Of a DNA stretch of 10,870 nucleotides, positions 1 through 7,078 are shown piece after piece. The stretch covers positions 1 to 10,870 of the forward strand of contig CAISZB010000531.1 of assembly GCA_903889845.1 (NCBI GenBank), in the 5' to 3' direction. This DNA comes from an uncultured Verrucomicrobium sp. (GTDB taxonomy: Bacteria; Verrucomicrobiota; Verrucomicrobiia; Methylacidiphilales; GAS474). Each line of letters opens with the position of its first letter. Positions within the stretch are counted from its first letter, which is position 1. Under the pieces are notes generated by a model, which was not told the DNA's origin, made no database searches, and saw nothing but the letters and a program-made list of their open reading frames with translations. The translations under genes and the position numbers were made by a program.

Positions 1-1254
1 CTCCGCCTCTACCAGCTCACCGGGCTGGAGCGGGACAAGATCACGAAGGAATACAACGAGCTGCTGGAACGGATCAGCGACCTCGTCGACATCCTCTCGA
101 AGGAAATCCGCGTCCTCACGATCATCAAGAAGGAGCTGCGAACCCTTTCCGACAAGCACGGCACGCCGCGCCGGACGGAGATCGTCCCCGACGAGGGGGA
201 GATGCAGATCGAGGACCTCATCGCCAACGAGGGCGTCATCATCACCCTGACCCACAAGGGCCTCATCAAGCGGACGAACATCAACAGCTACCGCTCCCAG
301 CGGCGCGGGGGCCGGGGCGTCATCGGCCACGCCGCCTCCGCCGAGGGGGAGAACCGGAACGAGGAGGGCGACTTCGTCGAGCACCTCTTCACCGCCTCCA
401 CCCACGACTACCTGATGTTCTTCACGAACACGGGCCGCGTCTACGTCGAGCGCGTCTACGAGATCCCGGAGATGGGCCGCGCCTCGAAGGGGAAGAGCAT
501 CGCGAACCTCCTCGAGTTCAAGCCCGACGAGAACGTCGCCGCCATGATCCGCATCGTCTCCCGGCGCAACAGCAAGAACGAGGACATCACCTGGCAGACG
601 GAGGATTACCTCTTCTTCGCCACGAAGCAGGGAACCGTGAAGCGGACGAAGCTCTCCGACTTCGCCAACTACCGCAAGGGCGGCATCATCGCCATCGGCA
701 TCGACGAGGCGGAGAAGGACCTCCTCATGTCGGTCTCCGTCACCGACGGGCACAAGGCCGTCGTCCTCATCACGAAGACCGGGATGAGCATCCGCTTCGA
801 CGAGAACGACGTCCGCTTCATGGGCCGCCCCGCGGCGGGCGTGAAGGGGATCACCCTCGACAAGGGGGACGAGGTCGTCGCCACGGCCCTCGTCGATCCC
901 GCCGCCACCCTCCTCGTCGCCGGGGAGAACGGCGTCGGCAAGCGGACCGACTTCGAGGAATACCGCCAGCAGTCGCGCGGCGGCAAGGGAATCATCACGA
1001 TGAAGACGACGGAGAAGACCGGCCAGGTCGCCGGCGCCCTCACCGTCACCGACGAGACGGAGATCATGCTCATCACCGAGAAGGGCCTCATGGTCCGCAC
1101 CTCGGCGAAGGACATCCGCGAGACGGGCCGCAACGCCCAGGGCGTGAAACTCATCAACCTGGAGACCGGGGACAAGCTCCTGGCCATCGCCCCCGTCATC
1201 TCCGAGAAGAACGAAACCGAAGGGGAAGGCGAGCAGCCGACCCTGGAAGGATAG
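1..1254 (+). CDS. gyrA: DNA gyrase subunit A, C-terminal half (partial at left edge)
   Basis: The reading frame is open from base 1 and ends at TAG 1252-1254, giving 417 visible residues. GyrA is the DNA-breaking and DNA-wrapping subunit of type IIA topoisomerase; with GyrB it introduces negative supercoils. The visible protein begins in the coiled-coil/tower region with LRLYQLTGLERDKI, close to the GyrA consensus, and continues through IIKKELRTLSDKHG. The C-terminal beta-pinwheel follows. Its first blade carries the GyrA box QRRGGRG at visible residues 100-106, the DNA-wrapping motif that separates GyrA from ParC. Five further blade repeats can be read, including SKGKSI, YRKGGI, AAGVKG, QQSRGGKG and NAQGVK, so the full six-blade propeller is present. 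The winged helix, catalytic tyrosine and dimer gate lie outside the window. The end is an acidic tail (ETEGEGEQ), as in many GyrA proteins. The first ATG at 202 is internal, not a start. Confidence 0.97.
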   Translation, partial: LRLYQLTGLERDKITKEYNELLERISDLVDILSKEIRVLTIIKKELRTLSDKHGTPRRTEIVPDEGEMQIEDLIANEGVIITLTHKGLIKRTNINSYRSQRRGGRGVIGHAASAEGENRNEEGDFVEHLFTASTHDYLMFFTNTGRVYVERVYEIPEMGRASKGKSIANLLEFKPDENVAAMIRIVSRRNSKNEDITWQTEDYLFFATKQGTVKRTKLSDFANYRKGGIIAIGIDEAEKDLLMSVSVTDGHKAVVLITKTGMSIRFDENDVRFMGRPAAGVKGITLDKGDEVVATALVDPAATLLVAGENGVGKRTDFEEYRQQSRGGKGIITMKTTEKTGQVAGALTVTDETEIMLITEKGLMVRTSAKDIRETGRNAQGVKLINLETGDKLLAIAPVISEKNETEGEGEQPTLEG

Positions 1255-1281
1255 GCGTCCGAGACAACAAGGCAGGACGCC
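1254..1281. other. Hairpin between gyrA and the response-regulator gene
   Basis: GGCGTCC at 1254-1260 is perfectly complementary to GGACGCC at 1275-1281, giving a 7-bp stem with a 14-base loop. It begins at the last base of the gyrA stop codon. No T-run follows on the + strand, so it is not a canonical intrinsic terminator. It could attenuate read-through or protect the 3' end of the gyrA message. Its function is inferred from position only. Confidence 0.35.
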
Positions 1282-1303
1282 GAACCCACCCGCAGGGAAA
1301 CCC

Positions 1304-2563
1304 ATGAGCGACGATCCCGCAGCCTTCCTCTCCGCGGTGGGGCTGTCGGCATCGGGCTCTCCCGGCGGCGGGGCGGCTCCGGTACCTTCGCCCTCGCTCT
1401 CCCCCCTGGGGCCCGGCCCCCGGGGCGGGTCCCGCCGCCGCGTCCTCGTCGCCGACGACGATCCCGGCATCCTCCAGATCGCCGGGACCCTGCTGGGGCG
1501 CCTCTACGAGGTGCAGACCTTCCCCTCGGGGGAGGAAGCCCTCCTCGCGATCCAGAACGGGCTGAAGCCCGACGTCATCCTCAGCGACCAGCGGATGCGC
1601 GCCCTCCCCGGCACGGAACTGATCGAGCGGGCCAAGGCCCTGCTGCCCGATACCGTCTGCGCGATCATGACCGGCTACGGGGAGATCAAGGAGATCATCA
1701 CCGGCATCTCCAAGGGGGAGATCCACCTCTACATCTCGAAGCCGTGGCAGCCCGCGGAGCTCCTCCAGGCCGTCCGCCTCTGCTTCATCCACCGGGAGAT
1801 GACCCTGGAGAACCGCCGCCTGCGCGGGGAGACCACGGAACAGGACGGCGCCCTCTCCGAGATCCGGGGCGACCTCACCGGGGTCAACCGCGACTTCTTC
1901 CTCCTCCACCAGAAGGCCCAGGCCACCTTCTCCTCCACCTGCCACGTCCTCGGCGCCCTGGTCACCGACCACACCGGCTACTACCACGACAGCCACGCGG
2001 AGACCGTCTCCCGGATCGCCGGGGCCGTCGCCGGGGCCGTCGGCTTCCGCGGCACGGCCCGGAACGAGATCGAGATGGCCGCCCTCCTCCACGACATCGG
2101 CAAGGCCGAGCTGCCCGAGGAGATCCGCACCGCCGATCCCGCGACGCTGCGCGGGCAGGCCCTGACTGCGTACGAGTCCCACGTCGCCCGCGGCGTCGCC
2201 CGGCTGGCGCAGATCGCCCGTTTCGAGCGCGTCGCGGAGATCGTCGCCCAGCACCACGAGCGCGGGGACGGCACCGGCTTCCCCAACCGCCTCCCCCTGC
2301 GGATGATCCTGCGGGAAAGCCAGATCGTCGCCCTGGCCGACCTCTACCACAACCTCACCTCGCGCCTCACCCCCCTGGAGATCTCGAAGCGGAAGGCGGG
2401 CATCGACATGACGCGGGGCATCATGGACGTCGCGGAACGGCAGCAGCACGCCGCCCCGTGGTTCGCCTCCCACGGCCACCTGTTCGATCCGCTGGTCTAC
2501 CGCGCCTTCCTCGACGTCGCCGCATCGGGCGCGGTGCCGGGGTTCAAGCTGGTACTGGGATAA
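1304..2563 (+). CDS. Response regulator with receiver and HD-GYP-like phosphohydrolase domain
   Basis: The protein has 419 residues. A Pro/Gly/Ser-rich leader (1-45) precedes a receiver domain (about 46-160) with acidic pocket D51-D53, phosphoacceptor D95 in LSDQRM, T123 and K146 (ISKPW), so it looks phosphorylatable. A linker with helical character (about 160-215) leads to an HD domain: H231, HD dyad H263-D264 in LLHDIGK, H293, then HHERGDGTGFP at 317-327. This pattern is that of RpfG-type HD-GYP c-di-GMP phosphodiesterases, but the signature reads GFP where GYP is usual. The likely role is cytoplasmic breakdown of a cyclic dinucleotide on a two-component signal; no partner kinase is visible. 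The ATG at 1304 is preceded by the weak Shine-Dalgarno AGGGA (1294-1298). The gene lies 49 bases after gyrA and may share its transcript. Substrate is inferred; activity could be altered by the GFP variant. Confidence 0.9.
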   Translation: MSDDPAAFLSAVGLSASGSPGGGAAPVPSPSLSPLGPGPRGGSRRRVLVADDDPGILQIAGTLLGRLYEVQTFPSGEEALLAIQNGLKPDVILSDQRMRALPGTELIERAKALLPDTVCAIMTGYGEIKEIITGISKGEIHLYISKPWQPAELLQAVRLCFIHREMTLENRRLRGETTEQDGALSEIRGDLTGVNRDFFLLHQKAQATFSSTCHVLGALVTDHTGYYHDSHAETVSRIAGAVAGAVGFRGTARNEIEMAALLHDIGKAELPEEIRTADPATLRGQALTAYESHVARGVARLAQIARFERVAEIVAQHHERGDGTGFPNRLPLRMILRESQIVALADLYHNLTSRLTPLEISKRKAGIDMTRGIMDVAERQQHAAPWFASHGHLFDPLVYRAFLDVAASGAVPGFKLVLG

Positions 2564-2572
2564 GTCTGGGCC

Positions 2573-3696
2573 TTGAAAACTTCCTTTTGGGCCTCGATCT
2601 TTGCCCTCGGCTGCATGACTCCCCTCTCCCCCGCCGCCGACATTCCCCTCTACATCGGCACCTACACTGGGCCTGCGGCGGGGAAGGGGATCTACCGCGC
2701 CGCGTTCGATACGGAGACGGGCCGGATCGGCGCGCCCGTCCTCGTCGCCGAGGCGGCAAATCCCTCGTGGCTCGCGCTCTCCCCCGACGGGAAGACCCTC
2801 TATGCCGCGCTGGAGGCGAAGGAGGGCGGCGTCGCGGCCTACCGCGTCGCGCCGGAGGCTCCGTTCCCCCTCCTCGGCCGCCTCCCGCTCGTCCCGCAAC
2901 GTCCGGGCGACATGGGCGCGCCGTGCCACCTCTCCTTCGACCCGACAGGCCGCCGCGTCCTCGCCGCCTCCTACGGCGCGGGAACGATTGCCGTCCTGGG
3001 AACGGGCGACGACGGAGCGCCCTCCGCCCTCCTCGCCTCCTTCCACTTCACTGGAACCGGCCCGAACCCAAGCGGCAGCAGGCCGCCTACGCCCATTCCA
3101 TCTACGCCGTGGGTTCCTTCGTCTACGCCTGCAACCTCGGCGGCGACGAGATCGGGATCTTCGCCCTCGACCCGCAGACCGGCGCGCTGACGCCCCGGCT
3201 CCCCTTCGCCCAAGTCCCCCCGGGCAGCGGCCCGCGCCACCTCGCCTTCTCCGCCGACGGGAAATGCGTCTACGCCGACAACGAGATGGGCCTCACCGTC
3301 ACCGCCTTCGCGCGGGACGCCGCGACGGGGGCGCTGACCGCCCTCCAAACGCTTTCGACCCGTGCCGACGGAGCGACTCCCGACGGCGACACCGCCGCCG
3401 CGATCGTCCTCCATCCGTCCGGGAAATGGCTCTATGTCTCGACGCGCGGGAGCGACCTCCTCTCCGTCTTCCGCGTCGGCCCGGACGGGAAGCTGGAGCT
3501 GGCCGACGCGCGCCCCCTCGGCGTGAAAGTACCCCGCGCGCTGGCCGTCGATCCGGCGGGCCGCTGGCTCCTCGCGGCGGGGCAGAAGGACGACGCCGTC
3601 GCCGTCCTGAAAATCGATCCCGAGACCGGCCTCGCCGCGCCAACAGGGGAAAAAGCCGCCGTCGGCGCCCCCGTCGCCCTTCTCTTCGCGCCCTGA
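2573..3696 (+). pseudogene. Exported lactonase-family beta-propeller (6-phosphogluconolactonase-like), split by a -1 frameshift
   Basis: Two overlapping frames together encode one complete member of the lactonase family (YbhE/Pgl-like seven-bladed propeller). The first half starts at TTG 2573 and gives MKTSFWASIFALGC..., a signal peptide likely cleaved near SPAA/D, then YIGTYTG and WLALSPDGKTLYA. The second half continues one frame back with KRQQAAYAHSIYAVG and ends ...PVALLFAP at TGA 3694-3696. The family motif GPNPKRQ..AHS is restored if one C is added to the run at 3067-3069; the repaired product is about 374 residues, normal for the family. Known members hydrolyse 6-phosphogluconolactone or other lactones; an exported copy probably has another sugar-lactone substrate. 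The break may be a real mutation, a programmed -1 shift, or a sequencing error in a short C run. The gene starts 9 bases after the preceding stop. The next in-frame ATG (2614) would destroy the signal peptide, so TTG is preferred. Confidence 0.8.
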
Positions 3697-3700
3697 TCCT

Positions 3701-3719
3701 GGCGGGGCTTACCCCCGCC
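3701..3719. terminator. GC hairpin between convergent genes
   Basis: GGCGGGG (3701-3707) and CCCCGCC (3713-3719) form a perfect 7-bp stem with loop CTTAC. It sits between the convergent stops at 3696 (+) and 3709 (-) and overlaps the TAA of the minus-strand gene. No T-run follows on either strand, so it is at best a bidirectional pause or 3'-end stabiliser and not a textbook intrinsic terminator. Confidence 0.35.
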
Positions 3720-4740
3720 ACTCCGGCAGCGCCGCCCGCAGGAACTCCCGCGCCCGGACCACCGACGTCTGCGCGGCGATCCACCGGTACGTTCCCTCCT
3801 GCAGCCGCGCATACTCGGCCTCCGGCATCGCCTGCACCCGCGCCAGCAACTCGTCGGCGGTGCGGTAGATGACGCAGTTCTCCGCGTTCAACCCGTAGGG
3901 GGCGCAGGTCTCCGGCTTCAGGTCGAGGTCGCGGAAGCAGGGGACGCAGCCGTTGGCGGCCAGCTCGTAATGGCGGAGGCAATCCCAGCCCGCCCGCTTC
4001 ATCGTGACGCCGAACTTCGCCGACTGGAGGTCGCGCCGGTATTCGGCCTCGCGCTCGAAGGCGTAGCCGGTCGTCCCGCCGACCTTCGCCGCCACCTCGG
4101 GATCGACGATGTGGGAGGGGAAGAGGCGGGTCTTCGCCGCCGGGGGGACGCGGGTGATCTTCTCCTCCGGGATCGAAAACGCGAAGGGGACGACCCGCTT
4201 CGGCGACGGGATCGCCCGGGAGAGGGCGGCGGGGAGGAGGCGGTTCAGGCCGTAGCAGTGGCCGCCGTCGATCCATTCCCGCTTGAAGTAGCGGTTGGGA
4301 TAAAACGCGTTCACCCAGTGCCACGGCTGCCGCCAGTAGCGGAAGGCGTAGGGGTAGAGGGCGGTGTGGTCGGAGCCGTCGACGAGGACGACCTTGTGCC
4401 CGTAGCCGCCCTGGTTGAGGTCGCGGAGGAGGTCGCCCTGGAACCACGGATGGGCGATCACGATGAGGTCGGCGGCGTCGACCTCGTAGATCCAGGCGTA
4501 GCGGCGGCGGGCCAGCTCCGGCATCTCCGGCAACACGTGATAGAGGGTGAAGCCGTGGCCGCGCAGGCGCCAGTCGGCGTGCGGGGCGCCGGTCCCGTCG
4601 TCGGCCACGTCATGATAGAGGGCGTCGAGGCGGGGGATGTCGAGGCACCCGCCGCCGAGGAGCGTCCGCAGGCCGTGGAGCAGCGGCTCGCTCGAATAGT
4701 CGGGGACGCTGGCGTGGAAGAAGAGGATCTTGGGCGACAT
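3709..4740 (-). CDS. Glycosyltransferase-like protein with family-1-type C-terminal domain
   Basis: The protein has 343 residues beginning MSPKILFFHASVPDYSSEPL. The frame is open further upstream, but the ATG at 4740 is chosen because a promoter-like pair lies just before it and the upstream residues are low complexity. The N-terminal half has an alternating strand/helix pattern (LIVIAHPWF about 92-100, HKVVLVDGSD about 115-124) like the first Rossmann lobe of a GT-B enzyme. The C-terminal block FGVTMKRAGWDCLRHYELAA followed by NGCVPCF (about 243-269, with E259) resembles the nucleotide-sugar binding motif of Glyco_trans_1_2/CgeB-like enzymes, where a conserved Glu precedes an A-x-G-x-x-P turn. 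No membrane segment or signal peptide is seen, so it is probably cytoplasmic. Donor and acceptor cannot be told. It is divergent from a GT8 gene 75 bases away, suggesting a shared role in surface glycan synthesis. It is not matched with certainty to a named family. Confidence 0.72.
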   Translation of the reverse strand: MSPKILFFHASVPDYSSEPLLHGLRTLLGGGCLDIPRLDALYHDVADDGTGAPHADWRLRGHGFTLYHVLPEMPELARRRYAWIYEVDAADLIVIAHPWFQGDLLRDLNQGGYGHKVVLVDGSDHTALYPYAFRYWRQPWHWVNAFYPNRYFKREWIDGGHCYGLNRLLPAALSRAIPSPKRVVPFAFSIPEEKITRVPPAAKTRLFPSHIVDPEVAAKVGGTTGYAFEREAEYRRDLQSAKFGVTMKRAGWDCLRHYELAANGCVPCFRDLDLKPETCAPYGLNAENCVIYRTADELLARVQAMPEAEYARLQEGTYRWIAAQTSVVRAREFLRAALPEWRG

Positions 4741-4767
4741 CTTGCCTGGGACGACGTTGACGCCATC

Positions 4768-4796
4768 ACGGTAGGACCCTCCCCCCGCCTTGACAA
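4768..4796 (-). promoter_or_regulatory. Candidate sigma70-type promoter for the minus-strand glycosyltransferase
   Basis: Read on the minus strand, TTGTCA (4796-4791) is followed after exactly 17 bases by TACCGT (4773-4768). The predicted start of transcription near 4761 leaves about a 20-base leader before ATG 4740. The -35 matches consensus at 5 of 6 positions and the -10 keeps the key T-A....T. The leader has only a weak Shine-Dalgarno (CCAGG). Confidence 0.45.
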
Positions 4797-4815
4797 CCCC
4801 GGAGCCTGTGAAAAA

Positions 4816-5736
4816 GTGGCGTCGGTGCCTTCCCCCGCCTACCACGTCTACACCGCCGCCGATGCGCGCTACTGGCAGCACCTCCACGTCGCGCTCCACT
4901 CCCTCCTGGAAACGAACCGCGACCTGCCGCTCCGCGTCTCCGTCCTCCACCACGACGATCCGGCGCCCTTCCTCGCCCACCTCGACGCCCTCCGCCCGCT
5001 CCACCCCGATTTCGAGATCGCCTTCCGCCGCGTCGATCCGGCGCTCTTCGCGGGCGTCCCTTTAGGTGAGAAAGGGGCCCACTTCACCGAGGCGACCTAC
5101 TACCGCCTCCTCCTCGGGGAGATCGTCCCGGCCGGGATCGACCGCATCCTCTACCTCGACTGCGACACCGTCGTCCGCCGCTCCCTCCGGCCCTTGTTCG
5201 AAGCCGACCTCGGGGCCGGGGCCGTCGTCGGCGCGGTCCCGCTTCCCGGCAGCCCGGCGTGGCAGTGGCTCGGCCTGCCGGAGGGGGAACCCTATTTCAA
5301 CGCCGGGGTCCTCGTCGTCGATCTGCCCCGGTGGCGCGCGGCGGGGGTCCGGGAAGCGGCCTTCGCCTTCCTCCGCGACCACGCGGCGAAGATCCGGTGG
5401 GTCGACCAGGATGTGCTCAACGTCGTCCTGAGCGGACGGTGGCGGGAGCTCGGCGCGGAGTGGAATTTCCAGGAGGCGCACGCCATTCTGTGGCGGGAAG
5501 GGAAACTGGCCGTCGATCCCGCCCTCGTCCACTACACCGGCAACCTGAAGCCGTGGCATTACCTCTGCGACCATCCCTTCAAGGCCGAGTACCGGCGCGT
5601 CCTGCGGGAGACCCCCTACGCCGCGAACCTGAACCGCGAGCCCGACCGGACCTGGCGCAACCGCCTCGTCGTCCATCTCTGGCGACGGTTGCCGGGGGGG
5701 ATGAAAAAGGCGCTGAAAAAGGCGCTCGGAAAATGA
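4816..5736 (+). CDS. Family 8 glycosyltransferase (LgtC-like)
   Basis: The 306-residue protein has the full GT8 motif set: N-terminal HVYTAAD, the metal-binding DxD as D115-C-D117 in ILYLDCDTVV, FNAGVLVVDL (161-170), VDQDVLN (196-202), and HYTGNLKPWH (239-248). These are the motifs of the retaining, Mn-dependent, GT-A fold sugar transferases such as LgtC and RfaJ-type LPS galactosyl/glucosyltransferases. The C-terminus is basic and amphipathic (WRRLPGGMKKALKKALGK), matching the membrane-association tail of LgtC-like enzymes, so it probably works on the inner face of the cytoplasmic membrane on a lipid-linked or LPS-core acceptor. The frame is open far upstream; GTG 4816 is chosen because GT8 similarity begins a few residues later and GGAG lies at 4801-4804 (11-base spacing, somewhat long). 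GTG 4825 is an alternative. The exact sugar is not determinable. Confidence 0.92.
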   Translation: MASVPSPAYHVYTAADARYWQHLHVALHSLLETNRDLPLRVSVLHHDDPAPFLAHLDALRPLHPDFEIAFRRVDPALFAGVPLGEKGAHFTEATYYRLLLGEIVPAGIDRILYLDCDTVVRRSLRPLFEADLGAGAVVGAVPLPGSPAWQWLGLPEGEPYFNAGVLVVDLPRWRAAGVREAAFAFLRDHAAKIRWVDQDVLNVVLSGRWRELGAEWNFQEAHAILWREGKLAVDPALVHYTGNLKPWHYLCDHPFKAEYRRVLRETPYAANLNREPDRTWRNRLVVHLWRRLPGGMKKALKKALGK

Positions 5737-5746
5737 GGCGCGGGGA

Positions 5747-5775
5747 TTGACCGCGCGTACCCCATCCCGTACAAA
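5747..5775 (+). promoter_or_regulatory. Sigma70-type promoter for the NamZ gene, leaderless or nearly so
   Basis: TTGACC (5747-5752), a 17-base spacer, and TACAAA (5770-5775) fill most of the 47-base gap after the GT8 stop. Transcription would begin at about 5782, within two bases of the GTG start at 5784. No Shine-Dalgarno is present (ACAAAAGACAGCC precedes the start), which agrees with a leaderless message. Confidence 0.6.
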
Positions 5776-5783
5776 AGACAGCC

Positions 5784-7067
5784 GTGCCGGGACTCTCCTT
5801 TCCATCCTTCCTGAGGCGATGGGGTTGCGCGGGGCTTCTGTTGGCGTTCCTTTCCCCCTTGCGGGCCCAGGAGGGCAAGGCCGCTCCCACGCCTGCGCCC
5901 GCCGCGCCGCCCCCCGCCCCGGACAAAGTCCTCCTCGGCATCGATGTGCTGGAGCGCGACCAATTCCGCCTCTTCCAGGGGAAGCGGATCGGCCTCGTCA
6001 CGAACCAGACCGGCGTCGACGGGGAGGGGCGGAAGACCCGCGTCGTCCTGAAGAACGCGCCCGGCGTGAAACTCGTCCGCCTCTACGCGCCGGAGCACGG
6101 CATCGACGGGACGATCCTGGCCGGGCAATACGTCCGCTCCCGCGACGACAGCGTCACCGGCCTCCCCGTCTACTCCCTCTACGACGACACGCGGAAGCCG
6201 ACGGCCTCCATGCTGAAGGGCATCGACATGCTCGTCTACGACATGCAGGACATCGGCGCCCGCAGCTACACCTTCATCAGCACCATGGTGAAGTGCATGG
6301 AGGCGTGCGGGGAGAACGGCGTCGAGTTCGTCGTCCTCGACCGGCCCAACCCCCTCGGCGGGCGGCGCGTCGAGGGGCCGCCGGTCGAGACGCGGTGGAT
6401 GTCCTTCGTCGGGCAGATGCCGGTCCCCTACGTCCACGGCCTCACCGTCGGCGAGGCGGCCCGGATGGCGAACGACCTGGGCTGGACCGGAGCGAAGTGC
6501 CGCCGCCTCACCGTCGTCCCGATGGTCGGCTGGCGGCGGGAGATGGTCTGGCAGGACACCGGCCTGAAGTGGGTGCAAACGTCGCCGAACATCCCCTACG
6601 CCGCCACCCCGGCCTACTACATCGCCACCGGGATCGTCGGCAGCCTCAGCGGGATCAACATCGGCGTCGGCACGCCCACCCCCTTCCAGATCGTCTACGC
6701 GCCGAACTTCCCCGCCGAGGGCGTCGCGGCGAAGATCAACGGCCTCCACGCCTGGGGGATGACCGCCGAGGTCGTCCACAACCCGCGCATCGGCTGGCCC
6801 GGCTTCGTCCTCCACCTCAACCCGAAGACCGACGGCAACCTCTGCCTCCTGGCCGTCTACCTGTTGCGGGAGGCCTCGCGCAGCAGCGACCTCTTCGAGA
6901 AATCGCCCTCGATGGCGCTGAACCTCTTCTACAAAGTCTACGGCAGCGCCGCGATCCGCGACCAGATCGAAGACCAGCACCTGGCCGCCGGAACCATCGC
7001 CTCCGCCTGGCAGCCCAGCGTGAACCGGTTCCGCGAGGCGCGGGCGCCCTATCTGATGTACCCGTAG
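5784..7067 (+). CDS. namZ: Exported exo-beta-N-acetylmuramidase, NamZ/DUF1343 family
   Basis: The protein has 427 residues. A signal peptide (RRWGCAGLLLAFLSPLRAQ, about 11-29) is followed by an Ala/Pro linker (about 33-46) and one full DUF1343 domain. Family blocks are GLVTNQTGV (70-78), YAPEHGIDG (101-109, with the conserved E104-H-G expected at the active site), DMQDIGARSYTF (153-164), VLDRPNPLGG (184-193), HGLTVGEAA (218-226) and SPNIPY (267-272). Characterised members (GH171) remove terminal N-acetylmuramic acid from the non-reducing end of peptidoglycan fragments. With a signal peptide, the site is periplasm or outside the cell. The GTG start at 5784 is supported by the promoter ending eight bases upstream and by the signal peptide it yields. 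The position after a GT8 gene suggests envelope work, but it has its own promoter. No MurNAc transport or catabolism gene is obvious unless the adjacent convergent MFS protein serves it. Confidence 0.9.
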   Translation: MPGLSFPSFLRRWGCAGLLLAFLSPLRAQEGKAAPTPAPAAPPPAPDKVLLGIDVLERDQFRLFQGKRIGLVTNQTGVDGEGRKTRVVLKNAPGVKLVRLYAPEHGIDGTILAGQYVRSRDDSVTGLPVYSLYDDTRKPTASMLKGIDMLVYDMQDIGARSYTFISTMVKCMEACGENGVEFVVLDRPNPLGGRRVEGPPVETRWMSFVGQMPVPYVHGLTVGEAARMANDLGWTGAKCRRLTVVPMVGWRREMVWQDTGLKWVQTSPNIPYAATPAYYIATGIVGSLSGINIGVGTPTPFQIVYAPNFPAEGVAAKINGLHAWGMTAEVVHNPRIGWPGFVLHLNPKTDGNLCLLAVYLLREASRSSDLFEKSPSMALNLFYKVYGSAAIRDQIEDQHLAAGTIASAWQPSVNRFREARAPYLMYP

Positions 7068-7078
7068 GCGTTACGCCT
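7066..7078. terminator. Palindrome spanning two convergent stop codons
   Basis: AGGCGT-T-ACGCCT (7066-7078) is a perfect inverted repeat covering the end of the NamZ stop (TAG 7065-7067) and the TAA of the MFS gene (7073-7071). A practical hairpin would be AGGC/GCCT with loop GTTAC. No T-run follows on either strand. Its role as a bidirectional end signal is a guess from position. Confidence 0.3.

Noticed and set aside
1196..3046. Long minus-strand open frame (616 codons) opposite gyrA and the response regulator
   Set aside because: Gly/Glu/Asp/Val/Arg-rich low-complexity product typical of the antisense frame of GC-rich genes; the + strand encodes clear conserved domains.
4790..4795. TTGACA as a -35 box for the + strand GT8 gene
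   Set aside because: No -10-like hexamer lies 16-18 bases downstream, and that position would be at or past the start codon. The overlapping complement fits the minus-strand promoter better.
5616..6980. Minus-strand open frame opposite the NamZ gene
   Set aside because: Biased composition; the + strand has a signal peptide and all DUF1343 motifs.
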